NCBI RefSeq assembly: GCF_022539665.2
Contig: NC_081340.1
Span: 7,253,357 to 7,317,356, forward strand
DNA: 64,000 bases
From: Daphnia carinata
Taxonomy: Eukaryota; Arthropoda; Branchiopoda; Diplostraca; Daphniidae
Reading direction: 5' to 3'
The notes below the pieces were generated by a model that did not search any database, was not told where the DNA came from, and was given only the letters and a program-made list of their open reading frames with translations. Below, one piece after another: positions 23,534 through 36,860 of this stretch. Position 1 is the first letter of the stretch, and each line of letters begins with the position of its first letter. Position numbers and translations under genes: made by a program.

Positions 23534-26500
23534 TTAATCCGCAATTTCATTTTCGAATGTTGAGCGCGAATGAGGAGCTGAAATCACTTTCTGACGTTGA
23601 TGACCCGCTTCTTTGGTCGGGAGGGGATTGTTGTTGCTCACCGTCAACGTGGACACATCGTACGTCATTCGAGACGGCACTTTTGGATACCACAGCCGAG
23701 CAGAATAGCTCGTATGATGATGAGGCTTTTCTAGCTGAAATTTCTTCCATTCGAGTCGGTGCGCCGGATTCTTAGGGCCCCAGTGGTCCGTCTCTTTCAA
23801 ACTGCTCTTAATCCGCTGATAGGCAAATTTCAATGTTATTGAATGATTAAAGTAATGGCATTTCTAATATTTTACCTCGAAGAAACTAGTACAATTCTTT
23901 TGTCGGTAGATTGCAATGGCTGCCCACAGGGGAACTTGTAGGATGGCAATCGCCGCTAGAATCCATCCAGCACCTGCAGCAAATTATGTTAATTACACAG
24001 TCAATTTCGAAAGAGAAAACATAGCATACCTGTTGCAACTGCAGGGTACACGTAATCGCCTTCTTTCAATGGCGTATACGTTGCCATTGCGTAACAAAAG
24101 ATGAAGACCAACACGGCAGGTATGACGTAAGCCCAGGTGATTTTCCAGTACGCGTTGAGTTTGATGCCCAGCATGAATTCGATATCGCGAACGAAGCGGT
24201 TGAGTCCGTAGATCCAGCAAATGCCGATCGTTTCGATGGTGGCCATCAGGAAAATGATGAAACCGCCGCCGAAATAATCGACAATGTCCAGGATGATCAA
24301 GCCGCCCTAAATGCCAGCAAGAGGATATAGAAGCGTGAAAATAATAGTTTTTATCAAGTGTTCATACAGGAGTGACGTAAACCAATCCCGAAACGAATCC
24401 GATAATGCAGATGGCCGTGACCACGAGCCATCGCTTCCAGTGAGGGAAATCATCGCAAATGATGGTAATCACGCAGCCGGTTAGCGATACGGCACTTCCG
24501 ATACCCAACGTGAGCAACATCAAGAAGAACATGACCGCAAAAAACTGAAAAACCAAGTTGTTATAAAAACAGCTCAGAGAACGTGAAAAGTAATTGAATT
24601 ACTTGAGGGACGTATTGGAATTTAGCGATGGCGTCGGGGTAGCTGACGAATGCCAATCCGGTTCCGGCAGAAACGACGTCCGTCACGCTTTTACCCGACT
24701 CGTGAGCCAAGTTGCCCAGAATAGCGAATATGGTGATTCCGGCCAGGAAACTAGTGAACGTATCCATCAAACTGATGATCACCGCGTCCCTGATGACAAT
24801 TGAAATCAACCGTTAGGTTAATAATTGAACGACCAATTATAGAATAAAAAAAAGTACCTATAAATATTGTGTCTGAACGGATTATAGCTGGAAAACATGA
24901 CGATCGGACCAAAGCCCACTGATAGGGAGAAAAAGCACTGCGTTACGGCTGCATACCACGTCTGCATAATCAAATTAGAATAAGATTTAGAATGTGGAAC
25001 AAAAGGAGCACATAATCTGATTGAAAATTCATTTAACTTCAAACTTAACAGCTATATCATTCAATGTGGAAGAAAACGGCTTTCTCCCCAACTGATAAAT
25101 GCTGTCCCAGTTTAAAAAAAAAAAAAAAAAAGCTAATTCTATTTTTGTTTTCAAGTTTCATTTCGAACCTACCCCAACACAAGTCCTTGGGGCAAGAATA
25201 ACTAACCCTCACCCTTAAAGGTACAGACGGTCAGGAGAAAGTAAACAAGATGCAGCGATAGATCACTGCCTCTACCCCAGACATCACCTGTTCTTATGGG
25301 GCGTAACTTGGTGTAGGGATATCAAAGAAGGAAAAGTACGGTAGATTATAACGGGGAAATAAATGCGAGCGATATGGAACGTGGAAAAAAAAACACCAGA
25401 CAATTAGCAGATGTGCCTCCTGGCCATATCCGTGAGGCGATTAAGGTAAGATTTGTGGTTCAAAGTTTTACTTTCTTTTGTGGTTTTTCACATAGGAATT
25501 TTCGCTTTCTCTTCTACCATTGCGCTAATTACAAAGGGCAATGTGATGAAACTTTAGTGCCGGTCGAATGATCGACGAATAGAGATAATACTTCAAAAAC
25601 TGGAATAAAACGAATCAATAACGACTTACGTTTGCATCGAGAAGTTTTGACCATTCAGGTCGTATAAAGTAGAGGATGCCATCGGATGCTCCGTCCAAAG
25701 TCACACCTCGAACGAGCAACGTAATTAGGACAACGTACGGGAAAAGAGCAGTGAAGTAAGCAACTTTGCCTGACGACGCCACCTGCAAAAGAAATGGACA
25801 AAACAAAAATCAGTTGAACACCATTGACGATGAAGTGAAACGTTTTTCTCTTTACGCCTTTCATGAGGATGGCACAAATGAGAATCCATGCCAGAAGAAG
25901 ACACAGGGTCAGTTTCCAATCGGGCACACCGATTCCATCATCGATCGAGTCAATTTTCTTGATGACTTCCTCACTTTAATAGCAGAAATTTAATTAATTG
26001 TTAAGCTCTTCGAAAAGTTTAATTTTATACTTGAAGTAAAGGTCAGACGAAGATTTGAGTCCGGAAATGTTGAACGATGTCAAGTTGGTATCTGCACTGC
26101 TGTTGTAGCAATTGTCGGCAGAGAGCCAACTCGTGTTGCACACTGTCCATGGCAGAATGGCCTGGAACGACGAGAAAAAATAGAAGAGCGTGATGGCGAT
26201 GAGAACGCAGTAGTAGGTCACAACGAACCACGTCGCCAGTGCTTGGCCGTATCCGACACCTGGACGGCCAAAAAAAATATATTTAAATAAACATTTAAGA
26301 ACCTTGTTGCAAATAAACTCCAAGAATACGCCATCCATTTATCTAAGAAAAGATGTCACTACTTGAATGACCTCGGTTTTCAAATCGTCATAATAAAACA
26401 GGTATTGTTGTTTGGGAATCAAGATTCTTGTTAGTTGCAAATGGGTAGGTGAGGTCATCAGGTATGTTGTCAGTGATACGATAAGCCATAAACAGGTAAA

Positions 26501-27851
26501 TTGTCCATGAGGGCCATTTTTTATTTGTTTTAAAGCTGATTGTGATTCTTTTAAATTTGTTTACCTTTGAGAATGGGGACGACCTCCCAGACCTTAACGC
26601 TGCCATAACTGGAGAACTGACCCATGGCCATTTCCAAAAAGTATAGTGGCTTTCCAATGAAGAGCAATACGATGATGTAAGGAATGAGGAACGCGCCACC
26701 GCCATTCTTGTATGCCGTGTAAGGAAAACGCCAAACGTTGCCTAATGTAGCCGAAAACAAATACGAAATTGAAAATCGAAATTTCGAAACCATTGCACGT
26801 GCTTACCTAAACCGACAGACATCGCGATGCATGATAGCAAAAATTCTAATGGACTGCCCCATGTTTCTCTTTCGGTGGTTTTTGCATCCTCCATTGCCAT
26901 TGGCGACACCTAGTTTCCATAATTTTTTTGGCAATACGAAAACGAATTAAATATAGCTTGCATGTTTTACTTCTCACACTTTACGTTCTTTGATTAAATC
27001 GAAAAACCATTCCCCCCCTCCCCCCCGCCTGTATTATATTGTACCTGTCCATCGGGAGTGGCAGCCTCGCAGGGATATGGCGGTGGTGGAGTGATGGATT
27101 GCTGGTCATCGTCCTGTACAAAAGCGGCATTGTTGAACTCGTTGGCAAGCGCTTCGGCAGAGCGGACTTGTTGGCGTTGACGAACTTTCGCTGGAGTCCG
27201 AACGGGGCTTGAAGAAAAATGGTTATCATCCTCTTCGAAGGCCGTGTTACTTCTGCCCAATTCTCGAGCCTACAATATAAAAAAACATAATCACATGGCA
27301 ACAACCAAAATCGTTTCAATGCCTATAAATGTTTTCATCTTATCAACGGATGTGTGTATAGGTAACGCCCTACATCACGCAAGCTTTTTGATGTACACAG
27401 TCGAAACGAACAGCTAAAAATTTTTGCTATTCTCCTGATTATCTCAATGCGTTCTTTTCACATTCCTAACTTCTTTTGTCCTCACGCACAGTGCAAGTTA
27501 CGTATGTTAGATGACTAGGTAAAATACATACACGCAAAGGTTCGTGTTATTCTCTTAGCGTGTTTTTTTCCTCTCCGAATTGTTATACGCAGACAATAAA
27601 CAAATCAAGATAGACGATCAAACCGGTTTGGATTTTTGACCCGTCTTGGATCCCGTCAGCGGATTTTACGACATGGAATTTAAGTGTGCACAAAATTCAT
27701 AGCCGATGAAGCCTCTCTCTTAATAGCTTAGCAACTACTGATAACCAATCAATACACATATTTTTGTATCTGGTTAAAAAAAAAAAAAAAAAAAACTCAC
27801 CGTGCGCTGGCCATCTTCTTCTGGGCCAGGTCCGCTACTTTTTTTAACCAT
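23534..27851 (-). CDS. SLC6-family sodium-dependent amino acid transporter (paralogue B)
   Basis: Thirteen exons: 27851-27802, 27269-27045, 26909-26807, 26741-26565, 26259-26031, 25973-25856, 25782-25630, 24961-24858, 24789-24603, 24544-24368, 24306-24030, 23973-23876 and 23815-23534. They give about 726 residues. The core matches paralogue A throughout ([49 protein letters not shown]). Ten of the exons, third to eleventh plus nearly the twelfth, match A in length. It differs by a longer N-terminal exon with Pro-rich text and a longer C-terminal tail. Exon 1 and exon 2 do not join in phase. The T run 27840-27845 has six bases, and seven would give an N terminus [17 protein letters not shown] in phase. 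Intron 7 is large (about 670 bases). Confidence 0.85.
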
Positions 27852-30800
27852 CTCTTTCTATTTCGCAAAGTTACACGAATTCCAAAAGAAGGGCACGCGT
27901 CAAATGTCACAATTCGAGTGCGTAAATTTTTTTTTTCAGAAAAACTATAGCACCGAAAAACAAAAGCTGTCCTCACTGGGCTGTATGTATAGCGTGAGCG
28001 CGAACTAGGACCGCTAGATGCACTCTGAGCGGTCTTATTCATCAGCATGCGTGGATATGTTGTACATCCTCGTATATAGAAGCCAAACCTCTTCGGTTTC
28101 TCTTTTCTTCTTCGTTCTCTTTCGTTTTCTTTCATTCTCTCTATTCCTCAATAGCTCCTTTCTTCGGTTCCTCTTCTTCTTCGTCGAGACTACTATACTC
28201 CAGAGCTTCGTATGGCCTCCAGCAGTTACCTCTGTGTATAGTTATCCAGGCGGCATGGGTTTTGTAGATAAGACTATTCAAGTCTCATCGTTTTTCTTCT
28301 AGTACGCTAAGGGTCCACGTATGGTATAGCATGCATCGGTCTATATACACCGCGTGCTTATAAAATCATAAACCTTTACTGTTTTTAACCGTGCGTTAAA
28401 GGTTTGGACGTGAGCACACTGTTCTACTCACGGCACGAACCGTCTAACCACACGTAATCGATACCATCAAGGAAAATTATTCTGTCATTGATGTCGTGCT
28501 GTCGCGACAACGGGGTAGACCTATGCGGTACTGTGACCCTTTTTGAGGGTTGGAAATTAACGCACAAGGCACCGTTGCGAGTGCAACAAGAAGAGTTCTT
28601 GGAAATCCACTTCTTTTGGCTTTAGAGTAGCACATTGTTTACAGACACGCGTTCGTTGAACTTGACGTTGGCGCAAAATTTCTTAATAAAAGACTTGTTG
28701 TAACTGCAGGACCTTTTCAGCCCGTAAAGGACCCAAGTGGTCCCATAGGTTTGTTTCAACAGGTAAAAATGACAACAAATGGGGGTCAAAAAAGAAGAGA
28801 AAGGAGTGCAGACGCTTACCTTCATTCTAGTAGTTGCTGAAACAGGTCAGGGATATTATCCCATCGTTAAAATCATCTACACTGCCATGTCGCTTCATGT
28901 TGTACTCGTTGGTTCTTCAGCCCTTAAGGTCTCATTCTTGGGCAGCATCGCGATGATGAGTATGCAAATTTGACGACTTCTGCAAAAAAAAAAGAAGAAA
29001 AAAACATTCCTTATTTGGGAATCTGGCATGTCGACCTTATGACCGTGTTTTTCTTTTTCACTTGACCGCAAAACTGTATTTCAAAACAATCACTACTGAA
29101 CGTGTTGTGCATTCCTTCCTTTTTTTCCAGTCTTTTTTTTCCTTTTTTTTTTTTGGCTTCTGCCATTCTGTGTGTGGTTCCTTTTTTTTCAAGGTTTATC
29201 TCGCCTTTCGTGACTAACTCATCATCATCACGGTCGGTTCTCGTTCGCGCGTTCTTTTCGGTAACCGACACCCTTTCATTAGTTACAGGCAGGATCTCAA
29301 CTCTGTGGTTCTTGCACTGCACCCAAAACGTACCAGAAATATTCTGGGGTCGTTCGTACTTGATGTTTGTGAAAAATAAAAATGGATGAAACTGAACCCT
29401 GAAGGAAAGAGACAGAAAGACTTCCTCATTGCTGGCTGTTACTGTGTAGAGGAAAAAAAGGAACAATGTCAAAGGCAATAAATTGCAATCAAAATGGACG
29501 CCATTGTTGCTTTTTATCCATCGTCATCGGTCAGTCCAGTTCACAACAATTTTACGTGACAATGCAATTCTCCGCATTTTTATTTCGCCTTATTTAGTGC
29601 ACCTTTCTATGTAGTAAAAACAAACTAATAACACCATACCCACAATTAAGTCTTTCGTTATACCTGGTTACGACGACATGGCAAGCTGCAATTGTGTTTA
29701 GGGACATCTTTCACTGAAGTTGGTCACTAGTCGGAAACGTGGACCTATTCTGAGGCCAACGATTTTTTGTATCGTGTCAAATTTCACATTGTTGTAAACG
29801 GCTGAAGATGAAATCCTTTTTCCGTTGATTCTTCCTAAGAAAAAAGAATTCCTCCTCAATTATCCAGACTAAAGGGAAAGCGGCATCCAAGAAAGGAAGT
29901 CGAAATGAAGAAGAATGGATGAGAAAAGAATCAAACATGGCCGGAAACGAAAAATGGCGATTGAAGCAGGCGATATGTGATTGGGTGGCTTACATGGTAT
30001 GAGGCTAAGGACAAATAATAATGACGTAAAAATGTTCACTTGAGTCACTTTCTCGGGAACTTTCTTTTTGATCAAATTCGGTGAGTAAAAATCGTTTGTT
30101 TCTCTTTCTGATTTCGAAACTTTTCTGATTCAAAAGCCAATTTTATCGATGTAAAATAATGCAAAGGTGGGTAACAGCGTTATTATAAGCACGATTTACT
30201 TACCAAGCAATTTGTTACTCCGTAACTTCGTATTTACACGTCATGATTAAACTTACATTTTTTTGGATGAAGATTTCTCCCTCACGTTCTGGGTATTTGC
30301 CTACATTTTACTGGTTCTATGTCAGTGTCGGCATTGCTGGACTACTTTATGCAAGATAACCCACTTCTGTCACTTTATGCCAACACCTTCCTTGCTTTCT
30401 TTTGCGAAAGTTCAGCAGTTGATATGATGGACTCATTCCCTTAACATTTGCCAATTAACATCGTATCGAAGTGTCGCACATACGGTGGTGCAACCGTACC
30501 AAGAATGGATGCTATACAGGAGCAAATCTAATATTCTTAAAACGTTTTTTTTTTTGTCGAATATTTAACTTATTTGAAAAAAATATTTATAAATGAGTAG
30601 TATTATAATTTATCCTAGAACAAGAATGGATTTTTGCACTAAAATTTTCTATTTTTAATTTGTCTAAATGATTTCAGTTATACGACCTACCGCTAGATGG
30701 TGTTTCTGTTGGCATCCCGAACGACTGACGTGGACGACTGAAAAAAAATATTCCCGTTTGAAAGGTAAGAAAAGGACTAAACTCGAGTCTCACTAGCTTT

Positions 30801-30990
30801 GACAGCTGCTGCAGACGATCTTGTTCAGCTAACGCTCCAACTTAACCGGTTTCCGCAGATTTTTGATTGTTCTTTTTTCTCTTTGGTACCGCACTCTTTC
30901 ATTCTCTAACTGTAAGACAACGTTTTGGTTACGCATATCATTTTCAAAATCTTCCTTTTCAGAAACATTTCCCGTCTTGAATCAAGAAAT
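27852..30990. other. 3.1-kb intergenic region without recognised gene
   Basis: Contains CT/GA-rich and T-rich tracts and the upstream region of both flanking divergent genes. Open frames here are low complexity. I see no exon with a domain or good splice partners. It may hold regulatory DNA and 5' untranslated exons of TMEM214 (a splice acceptor lies at 30961-30962). Confidence 0.5.
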
Positions 30991-30991
30991 C

Positions 30992-33900
30992 ATGTACGAT
31001 GATGAACATAAAAATCCGGGTCAATGGGAAGTGGTTGGTGGGAAAACAAGCAGCAAACCAAAGGGAAAAACTGCTTCAAGTAAAATGAATGGAGCTGGAA
31101 CAAAAACTGGTGCTGCACCTAAACCAATCATCAAAGTAGATGAACTAGGTAAAGTAAATTGTAACATAACAAAATTAAGTTTTTAAATGAAATTAACATT
31201 TTTGTGAATAGTTACACCATTGGACACAAAATATGCCTTATTGGACCCACAACTACGAGCTAAGGCAAAGCAAGATGCTTTGGGTGTTCCTGATAAGCCT
31301 GCGTCGAAAAGTAAACCAAAAGCAGCCAGCACTACTGTCAATAAAGATGTTGTGAAGAAAAAACCATCCAAAGAAGTTGTGAAGGAAAAGGTTCCCAAAT
31401 CTCTTCCTGAAGCTCTAAAACAAGTAAAAAGCCACTTACGTTAATTGAACTTTTGCCTTGTTAAGACATAGAAAATTACTTTGTTTTTCAGATTAACACT
31501 GCAGAGTTAAACACAGCTATGACGACAGTCAAAGCCCGCTTCAGTGGCTCGCGCTTGTTGTGGTTGAAAGAACTCGCCTCTTACTTGAACAACCACACAA
31601 GTACAGAGCTAGATCCTGTTTTCTCGGGGAAGTCGCGCGACTATCCTTCCAGCGTCCTGTCGTCAGAATTAAAAACCCTGATCACCTCAACAATACAGTC
31701 GTGTGATGATGAGGCATTGAGCGCCTTCTTTGACCAAAGCCTCATCACGATGCCAAGTGACATGAACAGAGGTAAGTTGATAATTTACCATTACTTGAAA
31801 ATTTACCCTTAGACATCATAGAGTAGCAGTAGCATTTGCTGTGAGCCCGGTTAGCAGGCTATTGGGCAATGCGAACGTAAATGAAAAGAAATAAAAAATA
31901 TACTTATGCATGTGAAAGTAAAAGAAACAGCATCTAATCTAGAGTTTTCATTTATGTAGGTGTGTCGGTATCCGGTACAAAAATAGTCTTGCAGCTTCTA
32001 AGTTTCCACAGGCCTACCGTAGTCCTGGCACATCTCGCTCATGCCAACGAGTTCCTTGCAGCCAATGAAAGCAATAGAGCTGTTACGCTCTCAATCCTTT
32101 GGGTCCTGGCACAATCGTCGTTCAAGGATAGTCGAGTTGGAATTCAAGGTAAAACAAATCCATTTATTTTAATTCTCTTAACTCCCGCGAACAAGTGACA
32201 TGAGGTATTAAGAATGACGCAGTGAACACACACATAAAGAAAAATTGAAGGCCTTTTACGTAGGTCGTAGATGTTTTCAAAAATCCAAATAACGGGAAGT
32301 GTGGGGGGGGGGGTGGGGTGTACTATATGCTTGTTAGGTCTAGGATTCTGTTGCTAGATTCTGATCCCTGGGTGGCATTTTGGCACAGCTTCATGAGAGT
32401 GTTTACTTGGTATCGTTCAGCAGCTGCAAGTAGTTGGACATCATTGGCAGAGGTCGTTAAACGACCCGTGTAGATAAAATGCAGGAATTCTTCAAAAACA
32501 GAGGCGTCTATGTCTTCGATGCGAAGGAAGTCAATTCCCGGCTGGGATAATAAATTTGCGAGAACGGGGCTCCGAGCAGCTAAAATGGCTCGATGAGCAG
32601 GAAATACTTTCCCTTGAACTAAAAACTCAAAATCTGTATACTGTCTCTTCCGAGCAGCAAGCCACAGTTGAGCCATGCAGAGCAAGTCTACTAATTCATA
32701 GCGGTAGTTGGGTATGTTCTCGTTGACATGGATGTAATATGTGATTGTAACGGGGAGTGGAAGAGGTCCGGTATGCAAAATGAACACTTTACGAAGTTCA
32801 TCCTCCATTATTTGCTTCGGTTGCATCTCAGTAGTGTCAGATTCAGTCATTCCAGGACAAGTCAGTGTCAGTAAAACTCTATGTAATTGAATGCCGATTT
32901 TATGATGATTAGAACTAGTAAAGGTGAGTAAAAAGCCTGGTTGGTCGTTTTTTCTCTCTTGTCCAGCAGTGCAATTTAAGCTGACTAAGAAAAGTTTTTC
33001 GTTTCTGAATTGAAATGGCTGTGAAATTATGGGATAATCCACTGGCATTTTTTCTACAAGCCAACGAAACTTTAATATCAGCCCATGGCGATAAACTTGA
33101 GGGCCGTGAGGCGTAGATGCCTGTACAAATCAAGAATTCCATTGATGAGAGCATTATAAGTGAAGTGAAAATTTACGTATACCGTTTCACCGGACATGGC
33201 AGTACTCAATTTTAAAGCCAAATCGAAGAAGGGGCAGTCGCTAGAAGATAATCCCCACTTATCCTAGCTCTGGAGAATTTTCATCGACAAGATCTTACTT
33301 TAAGTAAAAGCACCTGCTTCTTCATATTTTTCTGCTACCTGCAGCCACGAGTGACAGCGATGAAGTGTGCAGACTAAAAAAAATAGCAACACCGCACAGT
33401 TGCCAAATTTATCTATGTTGCCAAAATCTGTAAATCAGGAAATAACTTCAGATTATTTCTTTTTAAATTTAAATTTACAGTTTGGATGGAAACCATGCTC
33501 CCATTGATCAGCACGAAAAACTATTGTGCTTACGTGGCGCAGAATGCGGAATACTTGGCGTCAAAAACATCCAGCATGAAGTCATTAGCAAATTCACTCA
33601 CTGTGGCCGACTATTTCAAGTTAGTCGAGCAGCTTCAGCAAGGAACAGTTCCTACAACGGCCCGCAATGAAGTGGCTAAATTAGTCCAGTCTCTTTCTCA
33701 ACCAATGATATCAGCTCATGCGTCTAAGATGTTTATGCAATATCTACGAAAATTGGTATCAGACCCATCTGGCCGGCCTGATATGTGCAAGAAAATGGTC
33801 AGCTGCCTACGTGCTGATGCCCATTCATACGAATCTTGGCGCAAAGAGTACCGTTCCAACTTACTTTCTTCCAGTTGTTTCCTGCAGTGGGTCGCTGATA

Positions 33901-34748
33901 ATGAACAAATGTTTGCACGTGAATCTCAAGATTTCCAAGCAACGCTTAGTCACTTCCAGACCATCAACAGCACTTATCCCCCAACGGGCAAACCCCAACA
34001 GGGTCTCAATGGCTGCATTCAACTCTGTGAATATTTGATGGGAAGCAAAAAGAACAAGAAAAAGCCGACCAGATCGGGGTCGAAGCTGAAGTACCTCAAC
34101 TACATGATGTTGATTGCGTTGGCCTACTTGGTGTACTACGATACACGCGTGTACGGCGATGGCCAGTTTGTCAATAGCCGTCTGGGGAAAGCTGCTGAAC
34201 GTTCTGGCATTACAGCCAAAGTGTTGGAACTTCATCAGCTCGCGCAGCCTTATTTAGCCGAAGCGGAAGATCGTTTCGTCCTACTCAGAGATGTGGTCTA
34301 TCGCAAAACAGGAGAAATTCACCAACGTGCCGAGCCTTATTTAGCTCAAGTCGGCGATGGGATGATCCAATTGAAGAATGCAGTCTATCGTAAAGGAGAA
34401 GAACTCTATCCAGGCATTTGGAGCGCAGCGGATGAGAAATATCAAGCCCTTGTTTTGGTGACGAAAGAAAAAGCTGCTCTTGGTTATGCGATGGCCATGG
34501 AATACACCGAACTCGGAATGGAAGCTGGTGCTCAATATTGGGAGAAATTCGTCGAATGGAGTGCCGTTTACCGTCAGCAATTAGCCGAGCAAACTGTAAA
34601 GGTTATTGAACTGACTGGAGGCTACGTTCAATGCGCGCGTAAGACGATTGCAGAGTTTATGGAGAAAGAACAAGTTCAACATGCCCTCAAGTACTCGTAC
34701 GACATGTATCATAAAGCCCTTCACGCTGTCGGCTTGTGTTCTCATTAA
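30992..34748 (+). CDS. TMEM214: Transmembrane protein 214
   Basis: Five exons, 30992-31148, 31212-31423, 31492-31771, 31960-32148 and 33481-34748, give 701 residues, close to human TMEM214 (about 690). The start MYDDEHKNPGQWEVVGGKT is the family's usual opening. A Lys-rich low-complexity region follows, then the conserved helical domain (LLWLKELASYLNNH, HRPTVVLAHLAHANEFLAAN, ILWVLAQSS, VWMETMLPLI). A hydrophobic segment (LNYMMLIALAYLVYYD) precedes the C-terminal luminal-like helical part. TMEM214 is an ER membrane protein reported to anchor procaspase 4. The fourth intron is 1.3 kb and contains a whole gene on the other strand. Confidence 0.92.
32323..33197 (-). CDS. BTB/POZ domain protein nested in a TMEM214 intron
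   Basis: Two exons, 33197-33183 (MSGET) and 33120-32323, give 270 residues in phase. The C-terminal half is a BTB domain: FEFLVQGKVFPAHRAILAAR, SPVLANLL, then VFEEFLHFIYTGRL and a following helix AAERYQVNTLMKLCQ. The N-terminal half (GLILKFRWLVEKMPVDYP and after) could be a diverged MATH-like module, as in SPOP-type Cullin-3 adaptors, but its motifs are weak. BTB proteins of this layout usually bring substrates to Cullin-3 ligases. The gene lies wholly inside the intron 32149-33480 of TMEM214, antisense to it. Confidence 0.8.
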
Positions 34749-35850
34749 CTTTCCATGTCGGTTGGTCTTTTCAAAATTGATTCTTTTGTTTTCGGTTCTG
34801 AACATTTAAGTCCTTAGTTGTGAAATGTCACTTCAGGGAACAATGATTTTTTTTTTTTTAAGAAAAGAAATTATCCGTTCGGCAAACAACGTCCAACATT
34901 TGACAGATTATGAAAGCGGAATACATATGATGGGGTGGAAGACGCAGTTTTATTTTTTCCCATAGGTTTCTTTCTTTTCTTAGGTGGCCACAAGTTCTAT
35001 ATCTCACCGACGTTTCATTTCCTATTAATTCCTGTGCGAGCGGGCATTTACAATCCTTCGAATATTGGATCGTTGTGAACTCTTCGGAACGGTAAATTTG
35101 TTCAGGTCTATCGATTTTCTGGATTTCGTATTTAAAATTGCACAGGTGTAAGTGGGACAAACGAGACTCCAACCCACAAAGTGGTTTTTTTTGTATCGGT
35201 GTTAAGATGTTAATGGCTGGTGGTAAGTAGTATTACTAGTTTACGGCGACAGACATGTTCACCGAAACGGATTGCTATCTCTGGAGGCAATTATAATACG
35301 AAAGGCATGCACGTTCAGCTGTAGGTGAAGCAGATAAAAAGCCGTGCCAATTAAACTCACACGCGCTTACAGTATGTTCGTGGCAACCAGAATCTATGTT
35401 ATTATGTGTGACTCGGGAAACCGGAAGCGTTGTGAAAAGACCGAGATATCGTTTAATTTTTTCGGTTGTTTATTCTTGATAAATGGTCTGACATTGAAGG
35501 CACGAACGAGCTCTTATTTTTTTTATAACATCAACATGGCCTTGTGAAATGTGTATCTAAATAATTTATTAGTGGACTGTAAAAACATTTTCGTCGGATA
35601 TAAGGTAAACAATGTAGTTATTTGGTTAACAATTTTACTACCCATTTAATAAAAAAAAATTCTGTTTTCTTTCAGGTTTGTGTACATCTTCACAGATTAA
35701 AAGAGAGAGACTCAGCATCCCGCTAAACCACGAAGATGTTTACTTGATCCTATAAGCATCCCGTTGAAGTATAGGTACGTAACATGGATGAATTAATACG
35801 TTATGGAATTATGCCAATCGAATCAGACCGAATGACCGACTGACGATAGC
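34749..35850. other. Intergenic, no gene seen
   Basis: The 3' flank of TMEM214 and upstream region of the next gene. No coding exon recognised. Confidence 0.5.
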
Positions 35851-35851
35851 C

Positions 35852-35859
35852 TATATAAG
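35852..35859 (+). promoter_or_regulatory. TATA box
   Basis: TATATAAG about 70 bases upstream of the ATG at 35929, with a TCAGT initiator near 35900. Confidence 0.55.
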
Positions 35860-35928
35860 CGACCGCTACACACTAGTTTAAGCCCAGTTGGAATTCGTTC
35901 TCAGTGCCGACTTGTAGTCTGTATCATC

Positions 35929-36860
35929 ATGCGCAAGGTATACCATCACCAACAACGTTGTTCCGTTTGCCTCTGGACTTAAACTTCGTTTAACGCTCCG
36001 ATCAAAGTGAAACATTTTCTTTAAATATTCAATAGGTCCCGCAGTCGTTTAAAGTGTTGCTCCTTTTTGGTCTTATACTTGGCCAGCATGTGACCGACGC
36101 AGCCCTAAAGTTTAAAGGAAAAAGGAGAGGTTAAATCTACATGTTGAAAAATTTTAACCAATTGATCACATACATATTCATCAACTTCTTGTTTTGCTAA
36201 ATGTTTTTAAACATAAAAATTAGGTGGACAGGCCAACCACGGACTTCAGTTGGGGGGTAAAAGATACAAAAGTGGATCCCATGGAAGTGCAAGTGGTATC
36301 ACACATTTTTACTTCAAAACGAGGCACTACTTAACTTTATTGACGCATTAACATTTAATGTTCTTTTTCTAGTTTCAAAAGTGTTAGAAGGAACCTCTCC
36401 AGTCCTCGCCCCTCAGCCATTAACAGCTTATACGTCATCAAAAGTACATCTCGCATCGGTTCCTATTATGGCACTTCCATCTCCACATTACTCTCGAACA
36501 GGATATGAAATTTGGAACGCTGGAACAGAAGGAAGTGACCATGGAAGAGCAATATGGCATAGTGGCAATCCTCGTCTATACGGTCCTTCTACTTACGGCC
36601 CACCGCGTGTGCATCTTACGCCTGAAGATCTCATCATCCGACCTGAGGAACCCAGTTCTTGGCACGCTGAAAGAATAAGTAATGCAATAATAGATAGCCC
36701 ATCGATTAGAGGGCCGACAGGTAGCCATCACCTGGATACAGAACCCATCGCTCCAGGTGGGCAAAACAAAGTAGGCAAACTGCTTGCCCTAGCAATTGCC
36801 TATTCATACGGTGTACCGACACTTCCGAAGATCAAGAGTTTGCTGGAGGAGGATATGTAG
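35929..36860 (+). CDS. Secreted protein of unknown function
   Basis: Four exons, 35929-35937 (MRK), 36036-36129, 36224-36292 and 36373-36860, give 219 residues in matching phase. The signal peptide is MRKVPQSFKVLLLFGLILGQ, cut before TDAALKFKGK. After a basic Gly-rich stretch (KRYKSGSHGSA), the body is Pro/Ser/His-rich, with LPSPHYSRTGYEIWNAG and YGPSTYGPPRVHLTPED. No cysteine framework or known domain. The three-codon first exon matches the secreted genes downstream, suggesting a shared promoter and first-exon design. Confidence 0.7.
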
